From assembly GCA_910589265.1 (NCBI GenBank), contig CAJUTQ010000017.1, forward strand, positions 11,906 through 75,905: DNA of 64,000 bases, written 5' to 3'. Each line of letters starts with the position of its first letter. The stretch's first letter is position 1. Both the position numbers and the translations under genes were made by a program. This document shows positions 43,993 through 53,679 of the stretch, in pieces. This DNA comes from an uncultured Lachnospiraceae bacterium. GTDB taxonomy: Bacteria; Bacillota; Clostridia; Lachnospirales; Lachnospiraceae. The notes beneath the pieces are model-generated. The model did not search any database. It had not been told where the DNA came from and saw only the letters and a program-made list of their open reading frames with translations.

Positions 43993-46662
43993 TTATCCTC
44001 TTTCTTTACGAGAGAACAGGGAACCTGGATGTAATAGAAAAAGTTCATGGGCAATTAAAGGATAAGAGGATAGAAAAATAAGCTGTCCCCACTCTCTTGG
44101 CGATAAGGCTACTGTGCCAAAAGCATGAATAAAATAAGGAATCTCTGTAACAGAAAACTGAAGAAGAAATCCAATCAAAAAGGCAGCTATCATTAACTTA
44201 TTTTCCATATGATTCATGCGAAACACAGAACATCCTACATTTCTCATTCCTACTGCGTGAAAGAGCTGAGATAGTCCCAAAACAGTAAAGGCATAAGTCT
44301 GGGCCCTGTCTAAGATTGGTTTTGACTGAAGCGCTTCTATTATGCCTTGGATAGTAACCCCTTCCTGGCTCATGGATAAAGTGACATAAGGTATTTCCAA
44401 AAAAGCGACCAAACTAATTGTTGCAATGAGCACCCCATAAAACAAAGTGCATGCCAGACCCCCTCCTGCAAATAAACTTTCTGTCGTTTTTCTAGGCGGC
44501 CTTTTCATTAACGAAGTTCCGTCATTTTTGTCCACACCCAACGCTAATGCAGGGAGAGAATCTGTGATCAGGTTAATCCATAAAATATGGCTTGCTTTTA
44601 GAGGAGCGGCCAGTCCACATAATATCGTAAAAAACATCATAATGATTTCTCCAAAATTGGAAGAAAGTAAAAAGAGAATAGATTTTTTTATATTTTCATA
44701 TATCCCCCTTCCCTCCTCAATAGCCCTTTCAATAGTTGCAAAATTATCATCTGCAAGTATCATATCCGAAGCATTTTTTGCCACGTCTGTCCCTGACATG
44801 CCCATGGCAATTCCAATATCTGCTGCCTTCAAGGAAGGAGCATCGTTGACTCCATCTCCTGTCATGGCTACGATTTCTCCGTTGTCTTTCAATGCCTTTA
44901 CAATTTTTACTTTATGTTCTGGGGATACTCTTGCAAAAACATGAATCTCCTTTACTCTTTCCTTTAGCTGTTCCTCGTTCAGCTTATCTAAGTCTGCCCC
45001 GTTCATACACTGGGAAAGATGTGTAGCAATGGACAGACGCTTTGCAATGGCAAAGGCAGTATCCATGTGATCTCCTGTTATCATTACAGTACGTACAGAA
45101 GCTTCTTTGAATTTCTCCACTGCCCTCCCAGCTTCTGGTCTCTCTGGATCGATCATTCCTACAAGACCTGTAAAAGTCATTCCTGTCTCTTTTGGAAGGG
45201 GACTGTCCCATCTTATGCCAGCAGCTAAAACCCGCAAGGCTTTCATGGACATTTCTTCTGCTCCAGCTTTTATTTCCTGTTTATGTCTTTCTGTCATGGG
45301 AAGAACAGCGCCTCTTACAAGCACGTGACTGCATCCCCTTAGTATTTCATCGACTCCTCCCTTTGTGTAACTAATATAACGGCCATTTTTCTTATGTAAG
45401 GTTGTCATCATCTTTCTTTTAGAATCAAAAGCAAGTTCCTTTAATCTAGGCTGTTTTCTTTCTAATTCCTTCCTATCTATGTAGTATTCCTTTGCAAGCT
45501 CTGCCAAGGCAAGCTCCGTAGGATCTCCAATTCTCGTCTGATCGGTTAATATAGAGTCATTACAAAGAGCCATACCTTCTATAAATTCCCTATGCTCTTC
45601 TAAATGTAATTCTTTTAGATCCATTGTTTTAAAGTCTGCAAAACATTTTGTTACTGTCATTTTGTTCTGGGTCAATGTACCTGTCTTATCTGAGCATACG
45701 ACGCTGACTGCTCCTAATGTTTCTACAGAGGGAAGCCTTCTAATAATAGTATGAACTTGTACCATTCTAGACACACTTAAAGCAAGAACAATGGTTACAA
45801 TGGCAGGCAGCCCTTCTGGCACTGCAGCTACAGCTAAAGAAATAGCTGTAATAAACATTTCAATTATATTTCTCTTTTGAAGAACAGCAATAAGGAATAA
45901 AACAACGCATAAAAGCACTGCTGCAACACTTAAAAGTTTTCCCAAATCTGCCAGACGCTTTTGCAAGGGAGTCATTTCTTCTTTTGTATTATTCATCATA
46001 GCAGCAATTTTTCCAATTTCTGTAGACATGCCTGTGGCCGTCACCATGCCTTCTCCCCTTCCGTGGGTTACATTGGTGGACATGTACACCATATTCCTCC
46101 TATCTCCTAAAGGAAGATTTTTATCTGCAAGAAAGTTTTCATCTTTTTTCATAGGCAAAGATTCCCCGGTCAAAGAAGATTCCTCTACTCTTAACTCTGC
46201 GCTGTACATTAAGCGTAAATCCGCAGGAACTTGCCTTCCTGCATCTAGGCATACAACATCCCCTGGCACTAACCTGGAAGCATCTATTTCTTTCTCTACT
46301 CCGTCTCTTTTTACAATCGCCTTTGGACTTGTCAGTTTTTTTAATGAATCTAAAGCTTTTTTTGCCTTTCCTTCCTGAATAATACCAATCATAGAATTTA
46401 CAAAAATAACCGTTAAAATAATTGCTGCATCGCTTATTTCATGGAGAAGGAAGGAAATTCCCGAAGCTACAAAGAGAACACATATTAGGGGATCGTTTAA
46501 CTGGCCTAAAAACGCCTCTAATATTGTTTTTTTTCTTCCCTCCTCTAACTGGTTTTTGCCATACTTGTCCAGCCTTATTTTTGCTTCTTCCTCAGAAAGC
46601 CCATCTCTTCCATTACTTCTTAAAACTTCAGCTGTCTCATTTACTGTTTTTTGCTCAAACAA
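43993..46662 (-). CDS. P-type ATPase, calcium-transporting type
   Basis: This 889-aa membrane pump belongs to the type II (SERCA-like) P-type ATPases. It has the phosphorylation motif DKTGTLTQNK, the actuator motif TGES, the hinge TGDGVNDAPSL and the Ca2+-site helix VAAVPEGLPAIVT. About ten membrane segments follow the usual order, with an N-terminal cation-ATPase domain. The start is TTG at 46662 with AAGGAG about ten bases upstream; no ATG fits. A leader with long-range base pairing precedes it, which could make expression conditional. Confidence 0.92.
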   Translation of the reverse strand: MFEQKTVNETAEVLRSNGRDGLSEEEAKIRLDKYGKNQLEEGRKKTILEAFLGQLNDPLICVLFVASGISFLLHEISDAAIILTVIFVNSMIGIIQEGKAKKALDSLKKLTSPKAIVKRDGVEKEIDASRLVPGDVVCLDAGRQVPADLRLMYSAELRVEESSLTGESLPMKKDENFLADKNLPLGDRRNMVYMSTNVTHGRGEGMVTATGMSTEIGKIAAMMNNTKEEMTPLQKRLADLGKLLSVAAVLLCVVLFLIAVLQKRNIIEMFITAISLAVAAVPEGLPAIVTIVLALSVSRMVQVHTIIRRLPSVETLGAVSVVCSDKTGTLTQNKMTVTKCFADFKTMDLKELHLEEHREFIEGMALCNDSILTDQTRIGDPTELALAELAKEYYIDRKELERKQPRLKELAFDSKRKMMTTLHKKNGRYISYTKGGVDEILRGCSHVLVRGAVLPMTERHKQEIKAGAEEMSMKALRVLAAGIRWDSPLPKETGMTFTGLVGMIDPERPEAGRAVEKFKEASVRTVMITGDHMDTAFAIAKRLSIATHLSQCMNGADLDKLNEEQLKERVKEIHVFARVSPEHKVKIVKALKDNGEIVAMTGDGVNDAPSLKAADIGIAMGMSGTDVAKNASDMILADDNFATIERAIEEGRGIYENIKKSILFLLSSNFGEIIMMFFTILCGLAAPLKASHILWINLITDSLPALALGVDKNDGTSLMKRPPRKTTESLFAGGGLACTLFYGVLIATISLVAFLEIPYVTLSMSQEGVTIQGIIEALQSKPILDRAQTYAFTVLGLSQLFHAVGMRNVGCSVFRMNHMENKLMIAAFLIGFLLQFSVTEIPYFIHAFGTVALSPREWGQLIFLSSYPLIAHELFLLHPGSLFSRKERG

Positions 46663-46761
46663 AAAGCACCCACTCCTTATGTTCTAGATTTCAGACTTCC
46701 CAGCTGTATCAGCTTGTATCGTTGTCCTATTTCTACCCTATGCCTGGATGCTTTTTTTTAT
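46661..46761 (-). promoter_or_regulatory. Structured leader of the P-type ATPase gene
   Basis: The RNA from 46761 down to 46661 begins with an AAAAAGCATCC segment that can pair over 11 bases with GGGTGCTTTTT at the start codon, enclosing about 75 bases. Inside are a small hairpin AGCTG-ATA-CAGCT and other structure. The same element could act as the cinA terminator. It does not match a riboswitch class I can name. Confidence 0.35.
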
Positions 46762-46764
46762 GAT

Positions 46765-48042
46765 TTATTTTTCTTTCTTTTCCTTTCCAAAAGTCACTTT
46801 ACTGTAATGCTCTAAAACACATTGACGCAGCAATGTAAGAGCTGCTGCTGTTGCGCTCTGTCGTATCTTTTCCCTTCCTCCCCCAAACTGGTATTTCTTT
46901 ACTGTAATTTTTCCACAAACATTACAGCCAATATAAACTAATCCTACTGGCTTTTCTTCGCTTCCCCCTCCTGGTCCTGCAATTCCTGTTGTTGCGATGC
47001 ATACATCAGACTTTGTGAAAAAGACCCCTCCTTTTGCCATTTCCTTTGCTGTCTCCTCGCTGACAGCCCCCTTCTTTGCTAAGGTGCCTTTTTTCACACC
47101 TAAATATTTTCTCTTAGCTTTGTTGGAATAGGTGACAAGTCCTTCTCTCACTACGTCCGAGGCTCCTTGTACATTAATGAGTCTGGACACAATCATTCCA
47201 CCAGTACAAGACTCCGCTATTGTCAAGGTTAAACGATTATTTTTTAACAAATCAATGACCGCCATTTCCAAAGTGACATTTTCCTCTGTTGTATAAATAT
47301 AACCGCCGATTCTACTTTTTAATTCTTTGGTCATGGGTTTTAGGAGTTTCTTCGCTTCCTTCTCACTTTTTGCTCTGGCCGTTGCCCTAAGATGAACTTC
47401 CCCTGTTTTTGCATAAGGGGCAATCGTTGGATTCTCCTGTTTTTCTATCATATCTTGGATCATTGTCTCTACATAACTTTCTCCCAGTCCACATATTTTG
47501 ATTGTCTGGGATAAAATAATACCTGGCTCTTTTTCTTTTAAATAGGGTTTAATACTCTTTTCAAACATAGGAAGAAGCTCGTTGGGCGGTCCTGGAAGGA
47601 GAATCAACGCCTTCTCTCCTTCTTCGATAATGAATCCAGGAGCTGTTCCATTTTCATTTTCCACTACGATTGCTCCTTCTGGAGCCATTGCCTGCTTCCA
47701 GTTATTTTCTGTAGGTGTAATATTTCTTTTTTCAAAAAAATCTTGTATCTTTTTTTTGGATGGCTCATGAAGTTTTAACTTTTTTCCTAGTAGAGCTGCC
47801 GCCGTCTCCTTTGTCAAGTCGTCTTTTGTCGGCCCAAGTCCTCCTGACAAAATGACAATGTCTGAACGCTCCATGGCCGTCTTCATAACTCCTTTTAAAC
47901 GTTCTTCGTTATCTCCTACCACTGTCTGATAATAATTTGAAAGTCCTAAAGCCGCACATTGCTCAGACAAAAAGGCAGCATTGGTATTTACAATATTGCC
48001 AAGTAAAAGCTCTGTCCCTACACAGATAAGCTCAACTACCAT
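46765..48042 (-). CDS. cinA: CinA family protein (nicotinamide-nucleotide amidohydrolase)
   Basis: This 425-aa protein has an N-terminal MoaB-like (COG1058) domain beginning VELICVGTELLLGNIVNTN, with LSGGLGPTKDDLT. It also has a C-terminal CinA domain with IAESCTGGMIVSRL and ATTGIAGPGGGSEEKPVGLVY. It is linked to NMN recycling and competence. It precedes the classic pgsA-cinA-recA region; here recA lies farther downstream, beyond the P-type ATPase. Confidence 0.95.
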   Translation of the reverse strand: MVVELICVGTELLLGNIVNTNAAFLSEQCAALGLSNYYQTVVGDNEERLKGVMKTAMERSDIVILSGGLGPTKDDLTKETAAALLGKKLKLHEPSKKKIQDFFEKRNITPTENNWKQAMAPEGAIVVENENGTAPGFIIEEGEKALILLPGPPNELLPMFEKSIKPYLKEKEPGIILSQTIKICGLGESYVETMIQDMIEKQENPTIAPYAKTGEVHLRATARAKSEKEAKKLLKPMTKELKSRIGGYIYTTEENVTLEMAVIDLLKNNRLTLTIAESCTGGMIVSRLINVQGASDVVREGLVTYSNKAKRKYLGVKKGTLAKKGAVSEETAKEMAKGGVFFTKSDVCIATTGIAGPGGGSEEKPVGLVYIGCNVCGKITVKKYQFGGGREKIRQSATAAALTLLRQCVLEHYSKVTFGKEKKEK

Positions 48043-48077
48043 ATTGTTTTCTCCTCTCTCCTATTCCAGCTATATTT

Positions 48078-48620
48078 TTATGATTGTTCTTTCATGACCT
48101 CTTTATTTTTTATCAAATAATCCACAAGGGATATAATTGTCAAAATAAGGGAAGCCCATAGAAAAATAAATGTCAAATAGTTCATAAAGGTATTAGGAAT
48201 ATCCGCTATTATAAGACAAATCATGACCATTTGGGAAACCGTCTTAATTTTTCCCCAATAGCTGGCTGCTATTACTCTTCCATTATCTGCCCCTACAAGG
48301 CGAAAGCCACTAATGATAAATTCTCTGCTCACAATGACAATGACCATCCAGGAAGGCATTTTTCCCATTTCCACAAAACAGATTAAGGCAGAGCAAACCA
48401 AAAGTTTATCTGCAAGGGGATCCATAAATTTCCCAAAATTTGTTACTAAACCATATTTTCTTGCAATCTTGCCGTCCAACATATCTGTCAAACTAGCTAT
48501 TATAAAAAGGGCAAGGGCAATCCAACGGTTTTTCTCGTCCCCTACATCTCTTAAAAGAAAGAATATGAAAAAAGGTATCATGGCCATTCTTAAAATTGTT
48601 AATTTATTAGGTAAATTCAT
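48078..48620 (-). CDS. pgsA: CDP-diacylglycerol-glycerol-3-phosphate 3-phosphatidyltransferase
   Basis: This 180-aa membrane enzyme makes phosphatidylglycerol phosphate. The CDP-alcohol phosphotransferase signature is complete: DMLDGKIAR followed by FGKFMDPLADK. About five membrane segments are visible. It overlaps rimO by four bases and precedes cinA by 35. Confidence 0.95.
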   Translation of the reverse strand: MNLPNKLTILRMAMIPFFIFFLLRDVGDEKNRWIALALFIIASLTDMLDGKIARKYGLVTNFGKFMDPLADKLLVCSALICFVEMGKMPSWMVIVIVSREFIISGFRLVGADNGRVIAASYWGKIKTVSQMVMICLIIADIPNTFMNYLTFIFLWASLILTIISLVDYLIKNKEVMKEQS

Positions 48621-49954
48621 CCTATTGCTTCTCCTATCAAATCATATTCTAAGGCCCCTGTTATTTTCACTTTTACGAAGTCGCCGGTTATAAGCTCCTC
48701 TTCTGAATGGATGAACAAATAGCCATCTACATTGGGTGCGTCTTTATACGTTCTGGCAATATAGGCGTTTTCATCCACTACCTTCCCTTCCACAAAAGCA
48801 TACAACTCTTTTCCAATCATCTCTTCTCCCTTTTCCAAAGAGATTTCTTGCTGAAGTTCCATTATCTTTGCCTTTCTCTCTTCCTTTATCTCTTCTGTCA
48901 ATTGCCCATCCATGGAGGCAGCCAAGGTACCCTCTTCCTGAGAATAGGTAAACACTCCCAAACGGTCAAACTCTACTTTATCAATAAATTCCAAAAGTTC
49001 CCTGAAATCCTCCTCCCTTTCCCCAGGAAATCCAGTCATAAAAGTAGTCCTAATACAAAGATCAGGAATCTCTTTCCTTAAATTTTCCAAAAGCTCCTCT
49101 AGTTGTTTCCTATTTGTTCTTCTTCCCATACGTTTTAAAACATTATCGGAAGCATGTTGGATAGGAATATCTAAATAATGGCAAATTTTTTCTTCTTCCT
49201 TTATTACCTTTATGAGCTCTTTGGTAATTTCTTCTGGATAGCAGTAAAAAATCCGTATCCATACAATACCTTTAATTTTACAAAGCTCTTTTAACAAAGC
49301 TGGCAGCATCTTTTCTCCATATATGTCTTTGCCATAAACGGTTGTCTCCTGAGCTACTAAGATAAGTTCTTTCACTCCTCCTTCTGCCAGCTTTGTCCCC
49401 TCTTCAATGAGACGTTCCATAGGTACACTGCGGTACTTTCCTCTAAGAGAAGGGATAATGCAATAGGTACATCCCTTGTCACAGCCTTCTGCTATTTTTA
49501 AGTAAGCATAGTGCCCCCCTGTTGTAATCACTCTTTTTTCCTTCACATGGGTAAGGGCATGAATATCTCCTATTTGATCATAGTCTTTCTTTTCTCCATT
49601 GTTTCCTAAAATATCTTCTATTACACAGACAATTTTATCAATAGCCGTTGTTCCTATAATTGCATCCACTTCTTCTATTTCTTCTTTTATCTCCTTTTGG
49701 TATCTTTGAGCCATACAGCCTGCAACGACAAGAGCTTTGCAAAGACCCTTTTTTCGATACTCAGCCATCTCTAAAATAGTCTGTATGCTTTCTTCCTTTG
49801 CATCTTGAATAAAGCAGCAAGTATTCACAACAATTACCTCTGCCTCCTCCTCATTATCTGTAAATTCATAATTGTTTTCTTTTAGCAGTCCCAACATTAC
49901 TTCTGAATCTACAAGATTTTTATCACATCCTAAGGATATAAATAGTATTTTCAT
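48617..49954 (-). CDS. rimO: Ribosomal protein S12 methylthiotransferase RimO
   Basis: This 445-aa radical-SAM enzyme adds a methylthio group to an Asp of ribosomal protein S12. The N-terminal UPF0004 domain supplies SLGCDKNLVDSE and CCFIQDAKEES cysteines. The radical-SAM cluster is CDKGCTYC, and a C-terminal TRAM domain follows (about 375-440). The SLGCDKN start is a hallmark that separates RimO from MiaB. Confidence 0.95.
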   Translation of the reverse strand: MKILFISLGCDKNLVDSEVMLGLLKENNYEFTDNEEEAEVIVVNTCCFIQDAKEESIQTILEMAEYRKKGLCKALVVAGCMAQRYQKEIKEEIEEVDAIIGTTAIDKIVCVIEDILGNNGEKKDYDQIGDIHALTHVKEKRVITTGGHYAYLKIAEGCDKGCTYCIIPSLRGKYRSVPMERLIEEGTKLAEGGVKELILVAQETTVYGKDIYGEKMLPALLKELCKIKGIVWIRIFYCYPEEITKELIKVIKEEEKICHYLDIPIQHASDNVLKRMGRRTNRKQLEELLENLRKEIPDLCIRTTFMTGFPGEREEDFRELLEFIDKVEFDRLGVFTYSQEEGTLAASMDGQLTEEIKEERKAKIMELQQEISLEKGEEMIGKELYAFVEGKVVDENAYIARTYKDAPNVDGYLFIHSEEELITGDFVKVKITGALEYDLIGEAIG

Positions 49955-49982
49955 TTTTAAACCTTACCTTTCTTACACATCG

Positions 49983-50010
49983 AAAAAAGGAAATGCAATT
50001 ATGCACTCCC
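49983..50010 (-). terminator. Terminator after rpoZ
   Basis: A nine-base stem with a TAAT loop (minus strand, 50010 to 49989) is followed by six T residues. It separates the yicC-remA-gmk-rpoZ unit from rimO. Confidence 0.75.
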
Positions 50011-50015
50011 ATTTT

Positions 50016-50267
50016 TTATTCATATCCTTCTTCCTCGCTAGTTCCTACAATTTTCACTTTTCCATTATTCAACTCTTCCACTGCAATGGATATAGGCTTT
50101 TTTCCATGAGTATGAATATATCCGTTGTTTTCTCCGTCTATTATCTGTCTGGCCCTCTTCGCTGTTGCCAGCACAATAGAATACCGACTGTTTACAACAG
50201 GATGTTCTCCTTCTTCAATTTCGCTGTTTACTGCCTTCATTAAATCTGTATAAGATGGATGCAGCAT
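50016..50267 (-). CDS. rpoZ: RNA polymerase omega subunit
   Basis: This 83-aa protein is RNA polymerase omega, which aids assembly of the core enzyme. It contains VVNSRYSIVLATAKRARQI and a C-terminal KKPISIAVEELNNGKV. It lies three bases after gmk in the conserved yicC-remA-gmk-rpoZ order. Confidence 0.95.
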   Translation of the reverse strand: MLHPSYTDLMKAVNSEIEEGEHPVVNSRYSIVLATAKRARQIIDGENNGYIHTHGKKPISIAVEELNNGKVKIVGTSEEEGYE

Positions 50268-50270
50268 ACT

Positions 50271-50906
50271 TTATTCTCCTTTCACTTCCTCAGTTAATTG
50301 TTCCCTCATTTCCCTAATCCATTCCATATTCCTGGAAGTCATATGATGGGCTCCCTCTATTACATGGTGGAGTTCCTCTACACTAAAATCCAATTCTTCA
50401 TTAACGATAATATAATCGTACTCTTCTATTCCCATAGCTTCTTCCTTTGCCCTTCGTAATCTGGACTCTATAAGCTCCATCGTCTCGCTTCCTCGATTGA
50501 GCAAACGGTTTTTTAGTTCCAAAATACTTGGAGGCACGACAAATAATAGAAGGGCATCTGGATAATTTTTCTTAATTTGCAAAGCTCCCTGAATTTCTAT
50601 TTCCAATATGACATCCTTGCCCTTCTTCATTCTATCTTCCACATATTTTTTGGGGGTACCATAATAATTTCCTACATATTGGGCATATTCCATAAATTCT
50701 CCCTTGGAGATCATATCCTCAAATTTTTCCTTTGCAACAAAAAAATATTCTCTCCCTTCTTTTTCCCCTTCTCTGGGACTCCTTGTCGTAGCAGATATGG
50801 ATATTTGATAATTCTCATATTTGCTTACAAGACTCTTTAGCAAAGTCCCCTTACCTGCACCTGAAAACCCAGACACAACAATCAAAATTCCTTTTCTCTT
50901 ATTCAT
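50271..50906 (-). CDS. gmk: Guanylate kinase
   Basis: This 211-aa enzyme phosphorylates GMP to GDP. Walker A is SGFSGAGKGTLLKSL, the GMP-binding region reads SATTRSPREGEKEGREYFF, and the lid contains RRAKEEA. It overlaps remA by eight bases. Confidence 0.97.
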   Translation of the reverse strand: MNKRKGILIVVSGFSGAGKGTLLKSLVSKYENYQISISATTRSPREGEKEGREYFFVAKEKFEDMISKGEFMEYAQYVGNYYGTPKKYVEDRMKKGKDVILEIEIQGALQIKKNYPDALLLFVVPPSILELKNRLLNRGSETMELIESRLRRAKEEAMGIEEYDYIIVNEELDFSVEELHHVIEGAHHMTSRNMEWIREMREQLTEEVKGE

Positions 50907-51156
50907 CCTCCACCCCTTTTTCTAAATGAAACCTACTAGAAATCGTCTCTGGGAGCAGGGCAGAAAGGACAATCTGTCGGTTTTCCATCATAATGACTGC
51001 TTTTGTCTTTCTCCCCTGGGTTGCATCAATTGCCGTACCTTCATCTCTAGCATTTTGTACCATCCTTTTGACTGGAGCAGAATCTGGGCTGACAATGGCA
51101 ATCACTTTATTTGTGTTAATCATATTTCCAAATCCGATATTAATAAGTCCTGTCAA
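50899..51156 (-). CDS. remA: RemA family regulator (DUF370)
   Basis: This 85-aa protein matches RemA, a DNA-binding regulator of matrix genes and osmolyte transport in Bacillus. It shows INIGFGNMINTNKVIAIVSPD and DATQGRKTKAVIMM, the family core. The start appears to be TTG at 51156 with GGTGA upstream; a non-ATG start is inferred because INIGFGN must be included. Confidence 0.92.
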   Translation of the reverse strand: MTGLINIGFGNMINTNKVIAIVSPDSAPVKRMVQNARDEGTAIDATQGRKTKAVIMMENRQIVLSALLPETISSRFHLEKGVEDE

Positions 51157-51168
51157 AAAATCACCAAC

Positions 51169-52059
51169 CTATTCAATATTTTGCACCTGTTCTCTTATTT
51201 TCTCAATCTCTGTCTTTAAATCAATAGCTCTGTTTGAAACTTCCAAGTCATTGGCTTTTGAAAGAATGGTGTTGGCCTCTCGGTTCATTTCTTGGGCCAT
51301 AAAATCCAGCTTTCGTCCGACTCCTCCCCCCTCAATGAGTTCTTTCTTCATAGTATCTATATGACTTTCCAGCCTTACAATCTCTTCGTCGATACATATT
51401 TTATCTGCAAATATGGTAATCTCAGTCAAAATCCTGGCCTCATCTATTTTTTCATTGTTTAAAAGTTCCCTTACTTTTTCTTCCAGCTTCCTTTTATATT
51501 CTGCCAAAATTTCTGGAGATCGTTCTTTAATAAATTGTACATGGCAGGACATAAGATTTAACTTTTTTAATATATCCTCTTTTAGAAGCTCTCCCTCTCT
51601 CAACCTGCTCTCCACAAAGGCTTTTGCCGCTCCTTTTAAAACCTGTTCCATGTCCTTCCATAAAGCCTGTTCATCCACTCCCTGTTCTTCCATCAAAAGG
51701 ACTTCTGGATATTTAGATAAGGTAGATACTCGAATATCATTATCCAAGTGGAATTCCTCAGCCATGGAGCGCAAATGATTCATATATTCTGCTGCCAACT
51801 CTTTATTATATTTTACACAGACATTCCTTTTCGTATAATCTTCATAAAAAATAAAAACGTCTACTTTTCCCCGCTGTATGTATCTTTTTAAATAATTTCG
51901 GATTGTGTTCTCGAAGAAATTTAACTTTTTGGGCATTCGAATGCTAATATCAGAATATCTGTGATTGACAGCCTTCATTTCAACGACAATTTTCCTGTCC
52001 TCATCGACAATTTCACACCGGCCAAAGCCTGTCATACTTTTTATAAATTCTGTCCCCAT
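51169..52059 (-). CDS. yicC: YicC/YloC family endoribonuclease
   Basis: This 296-aa protein starts with the hallmark KSMTGFGR and has the C-terminal DUF1732 segment EGGGVGRKLDFMAQEMNREANTILSKA-type region ending near residue 270. Members have been reported as endoribonucleases. ATG at 52059 follows AAGGAAG. Its link with remA-gmk-rpoZ is conserved. Confidence 0.93.
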   Translation of the reverse strand: MGTEFIKSMTGFGRCEIVDEDRKIVVEMKAVNHRYSDISIRMPKKLNFFENTIRNYLKRYIQRGKVDVFIFYEDYTKRNVCVKYNKELAAEYMNHLRSMAEEFHLDNDIRVSTLSKYPEVLLMEEQGVDEQALWKDMEQVLKGAAKAFVESRLREGELLKEDILKKLNLMSCHVQFIKERSPEILAEYKRKLEEKVRELLNNEKIDEARILTEITIFADKICIDEEIVRLESHIDTMKKELIEGGGVGRKLDFMAQEMNREANTILSKANDLEVSNRAIDLKTEIEKIREQVQNIE

Positions 52060-52188
52060 GTTTTTCTTCCTTTTCTGACCTTTGCTTCTGATAATCTTTT
52101 TTATTATACGTCATGAAAAAAAGGGAGTCAAGTAACTTTCTTCGTTTTGCACATATGAAAATGGTATAACAATAGCTAAAAAAAGCCG

Positions 52189-52824
52189 CTATTTTCCTTC
52201 TTTTATTGGGTGTCGAATGACTGTCCTCCTTTTCTCCACTGCACAACGCCTAGGGTCGCTTAAATATATTTCATGGTGAAAGCGGCTAGGAGAAATATCT
52301 GGAACATAACCTTTTTTAGATAGATACTGATTCATTTTTCCAATCGTTTTATCTTCCTCATCATAGCTGCCTATATGCATACATTGTACACACATCCCTT
52401 CATTATAAGGGAAAAATTCTACCTTGGAGAAATCCATTTTCTTTTTCTTTGTCCCCTCTAAGACTGCCCAATCAAATTCCTCTTTTGTCACAAAGTCTGG
52501 CAGACGGATCATAGCAATCCATTCTAAGTTTTCTTTATGAGCATAGTCTATATCCTCTCTCCCTTTCTGCCACCACAGTCCTTCTAAAGGGGGAACGACA
52601 TAAGAAAAATAACCATCCATTTTATGACTTCCTTTATAGCTCATTTTAATAGTAAAGGCTATTGTATACAACATTCCAATTGCTGTCTTATATTCTCCAT
52701 CTGGTTCATTGGGATCCCCATACCCTTGCACTGCGCTATAGTGTATTTCAGGTACATTTATAATCCTTGGCGTTTTGGCAGGTATGTATAACTCTTTATA
52801 CTCTTTCTTATAGTCAAAACTCAT
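52189..52824 (-). CDS. GyrI-like small-molecule-binding domain protein
   Basis: This 211-aa protein belongs to the GyrI-like/SOUL-type fold without a DNA-binding domain. It begins YKKEYKELYIPAKTPRIINV with IHYSAVQGYGDPNEP. The C-terminal part carries KVEFFPYNEGMCVQCMHIGSY and ends in HEIYLSDPRR, which is typical of stand-alone GyrI-like proteins. They bind or hydrolyse small hydrophobic compounds; the ligand here is unknown. Confidence 0.88.
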   Translation of the reverse strand: MSFDYKKEYKELYIPAKTPRIINVPEIHYSAVQGYGDPNEPDGEYKTAIGMLYTIAFTIKMSYKGSHKMDGYFSYVVPPLEGLWWQKGREDIDYAHKENLEWIAMIRLPDFVTKEEFDWAVLEGTKKKKMDFSKVEFFPYNEGMCVQCMHIGSYDEEDKTIGKMNQYLSKKGYVPDISPSRFHHEIYLSDPRRCAVEKRRTVIRHPIKEGK

Positions 52825-52865
52825 CTCTCTTCTCCAATCTTTTTTATATGCTGCCTCTCATTCTT

Positions 52866-53273
52866 TTAGGCATCTGCCTCATCTCCTTTTATGAAAGAAC
52901 CGATTTCTATTAAATTTCCTTCTGGATCACCAATATAACACGTTCTCTGTCCCCATGGCTCTGTTGTTGGAAACATAACGGCCTGACCACCAGCTTCAAC
53001 GACCTTTTTGAAAGCTTTGTCAACTGAAAGATAATCAGGAACAGACAAGGCAATTTCATAATGTCCATTTAAACCCTTAACATAAGAAAATTTTTTTCCA
53101 GTCATCTTTTCAAAGTCCCTTTTCCTAAAAAGCAGAAATAATGTGCCATCCTTTTCCAAATAGACATTGGTTGTATTTTCCTCTTCCTTAATTTCAAATC
53201 CTAACACATCCCGATAAAAGGAAACCATTGTGGGCATATCATCTACCATAATTCCAAATCCTTCTAATTTCAT
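52866..53273 (-). CDS. VOC family (glyoxalase/bleomycin-resistance fold) protein
   Basis: This 135-aa protein is a single VOC domain: EGFGIMVDDMPTMVSFYRDVLGFE at the start and TCYIGDPEGNLIEIGSFI at the end. Metal ligands would be Glu in HYEIALSV and Glu in NLIEIG. It differs from the plus-strand glyoxalase at 20673. The substrate cannot be assigned. Confidence 0.85.
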   Translation of the reverse strand: MKLEGFGIMVDDMPTMVSFYRDVLGFEIKEEENTTNVYLEKDGTLFLLFRKRDFEKMTGKKFSYVKGLNGHYEIALSVPDYLSVDKAFKKVVEAGGQAVMFPTTEPWGQRTCYIGDPEGNLIEIGSFIKGDEADA

Positions 53274-53559
53274 ATTTTTATTCCTTCCTTACTTTGTTTT
53301 TCCTCTACTTTCTTATTCTTTCCAACAAAATTATGATACCATTACAAACAGGACAACATTATGTCCTATTTTTCTTTTAAAAAAATCTATAATGAGCAAA
53401 AATATCTTTTTCATATACCTTTCTCCAACACGATTATTTTTTGTATATGCCCTTTTTAGCATTCATGTACAAAGGGCTCATACGACTCCTCCTCATTGAG
53501 ATGAATATCTTTCTCAGATACAGACACCTACCCTCACTATCTTTTCTTCGTTTTTAATC

Positions 53560-53571
53560 TTACATATGTAA
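53560..53571. promoter_or_regulatory. BlaI-type operator 1
   Basis: The perfect palindrome TTACATATGTAA matches the TACA-type dyad recognised by BlaI/MecI repressors. It lies about 110 bases before the blaI start. Confidence 0.75.
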
Positions 53572-53612
53572 TCGTTATATTATTACGCACATAATTTTTC
53601 AATCTTTTTCAA

Positions 53613-53641
53613 TTGACAATTCGGTCAATCATTATTAAAAT
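53613..53641 (+). promoter_or_regulatory. blaI promoter
   Basis: TTGACA (53613-53618), a 17-base spacer and TAAAAT (53636-53641). Operator 2 starts eight bases after the -10 box, so the repressor would control its own gene. Confidence 0.75.
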
Positions 53642-53648
53642 ATTTTTA

Positions 53649-53660
53649 TTACATATGTAA
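53649..53660. promoter_or_regulatory. BlaI-type operator 2
   Basis: A second perfect TTACATATGTAA, at the likely transcription start of blaI and 20 bases before its start codon. The upstream half of the region (53274-53559) has no gene I can support. Confidence 0.78.
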
Positions 53661-53679
53661 GATTTAGGAGGAATATACT

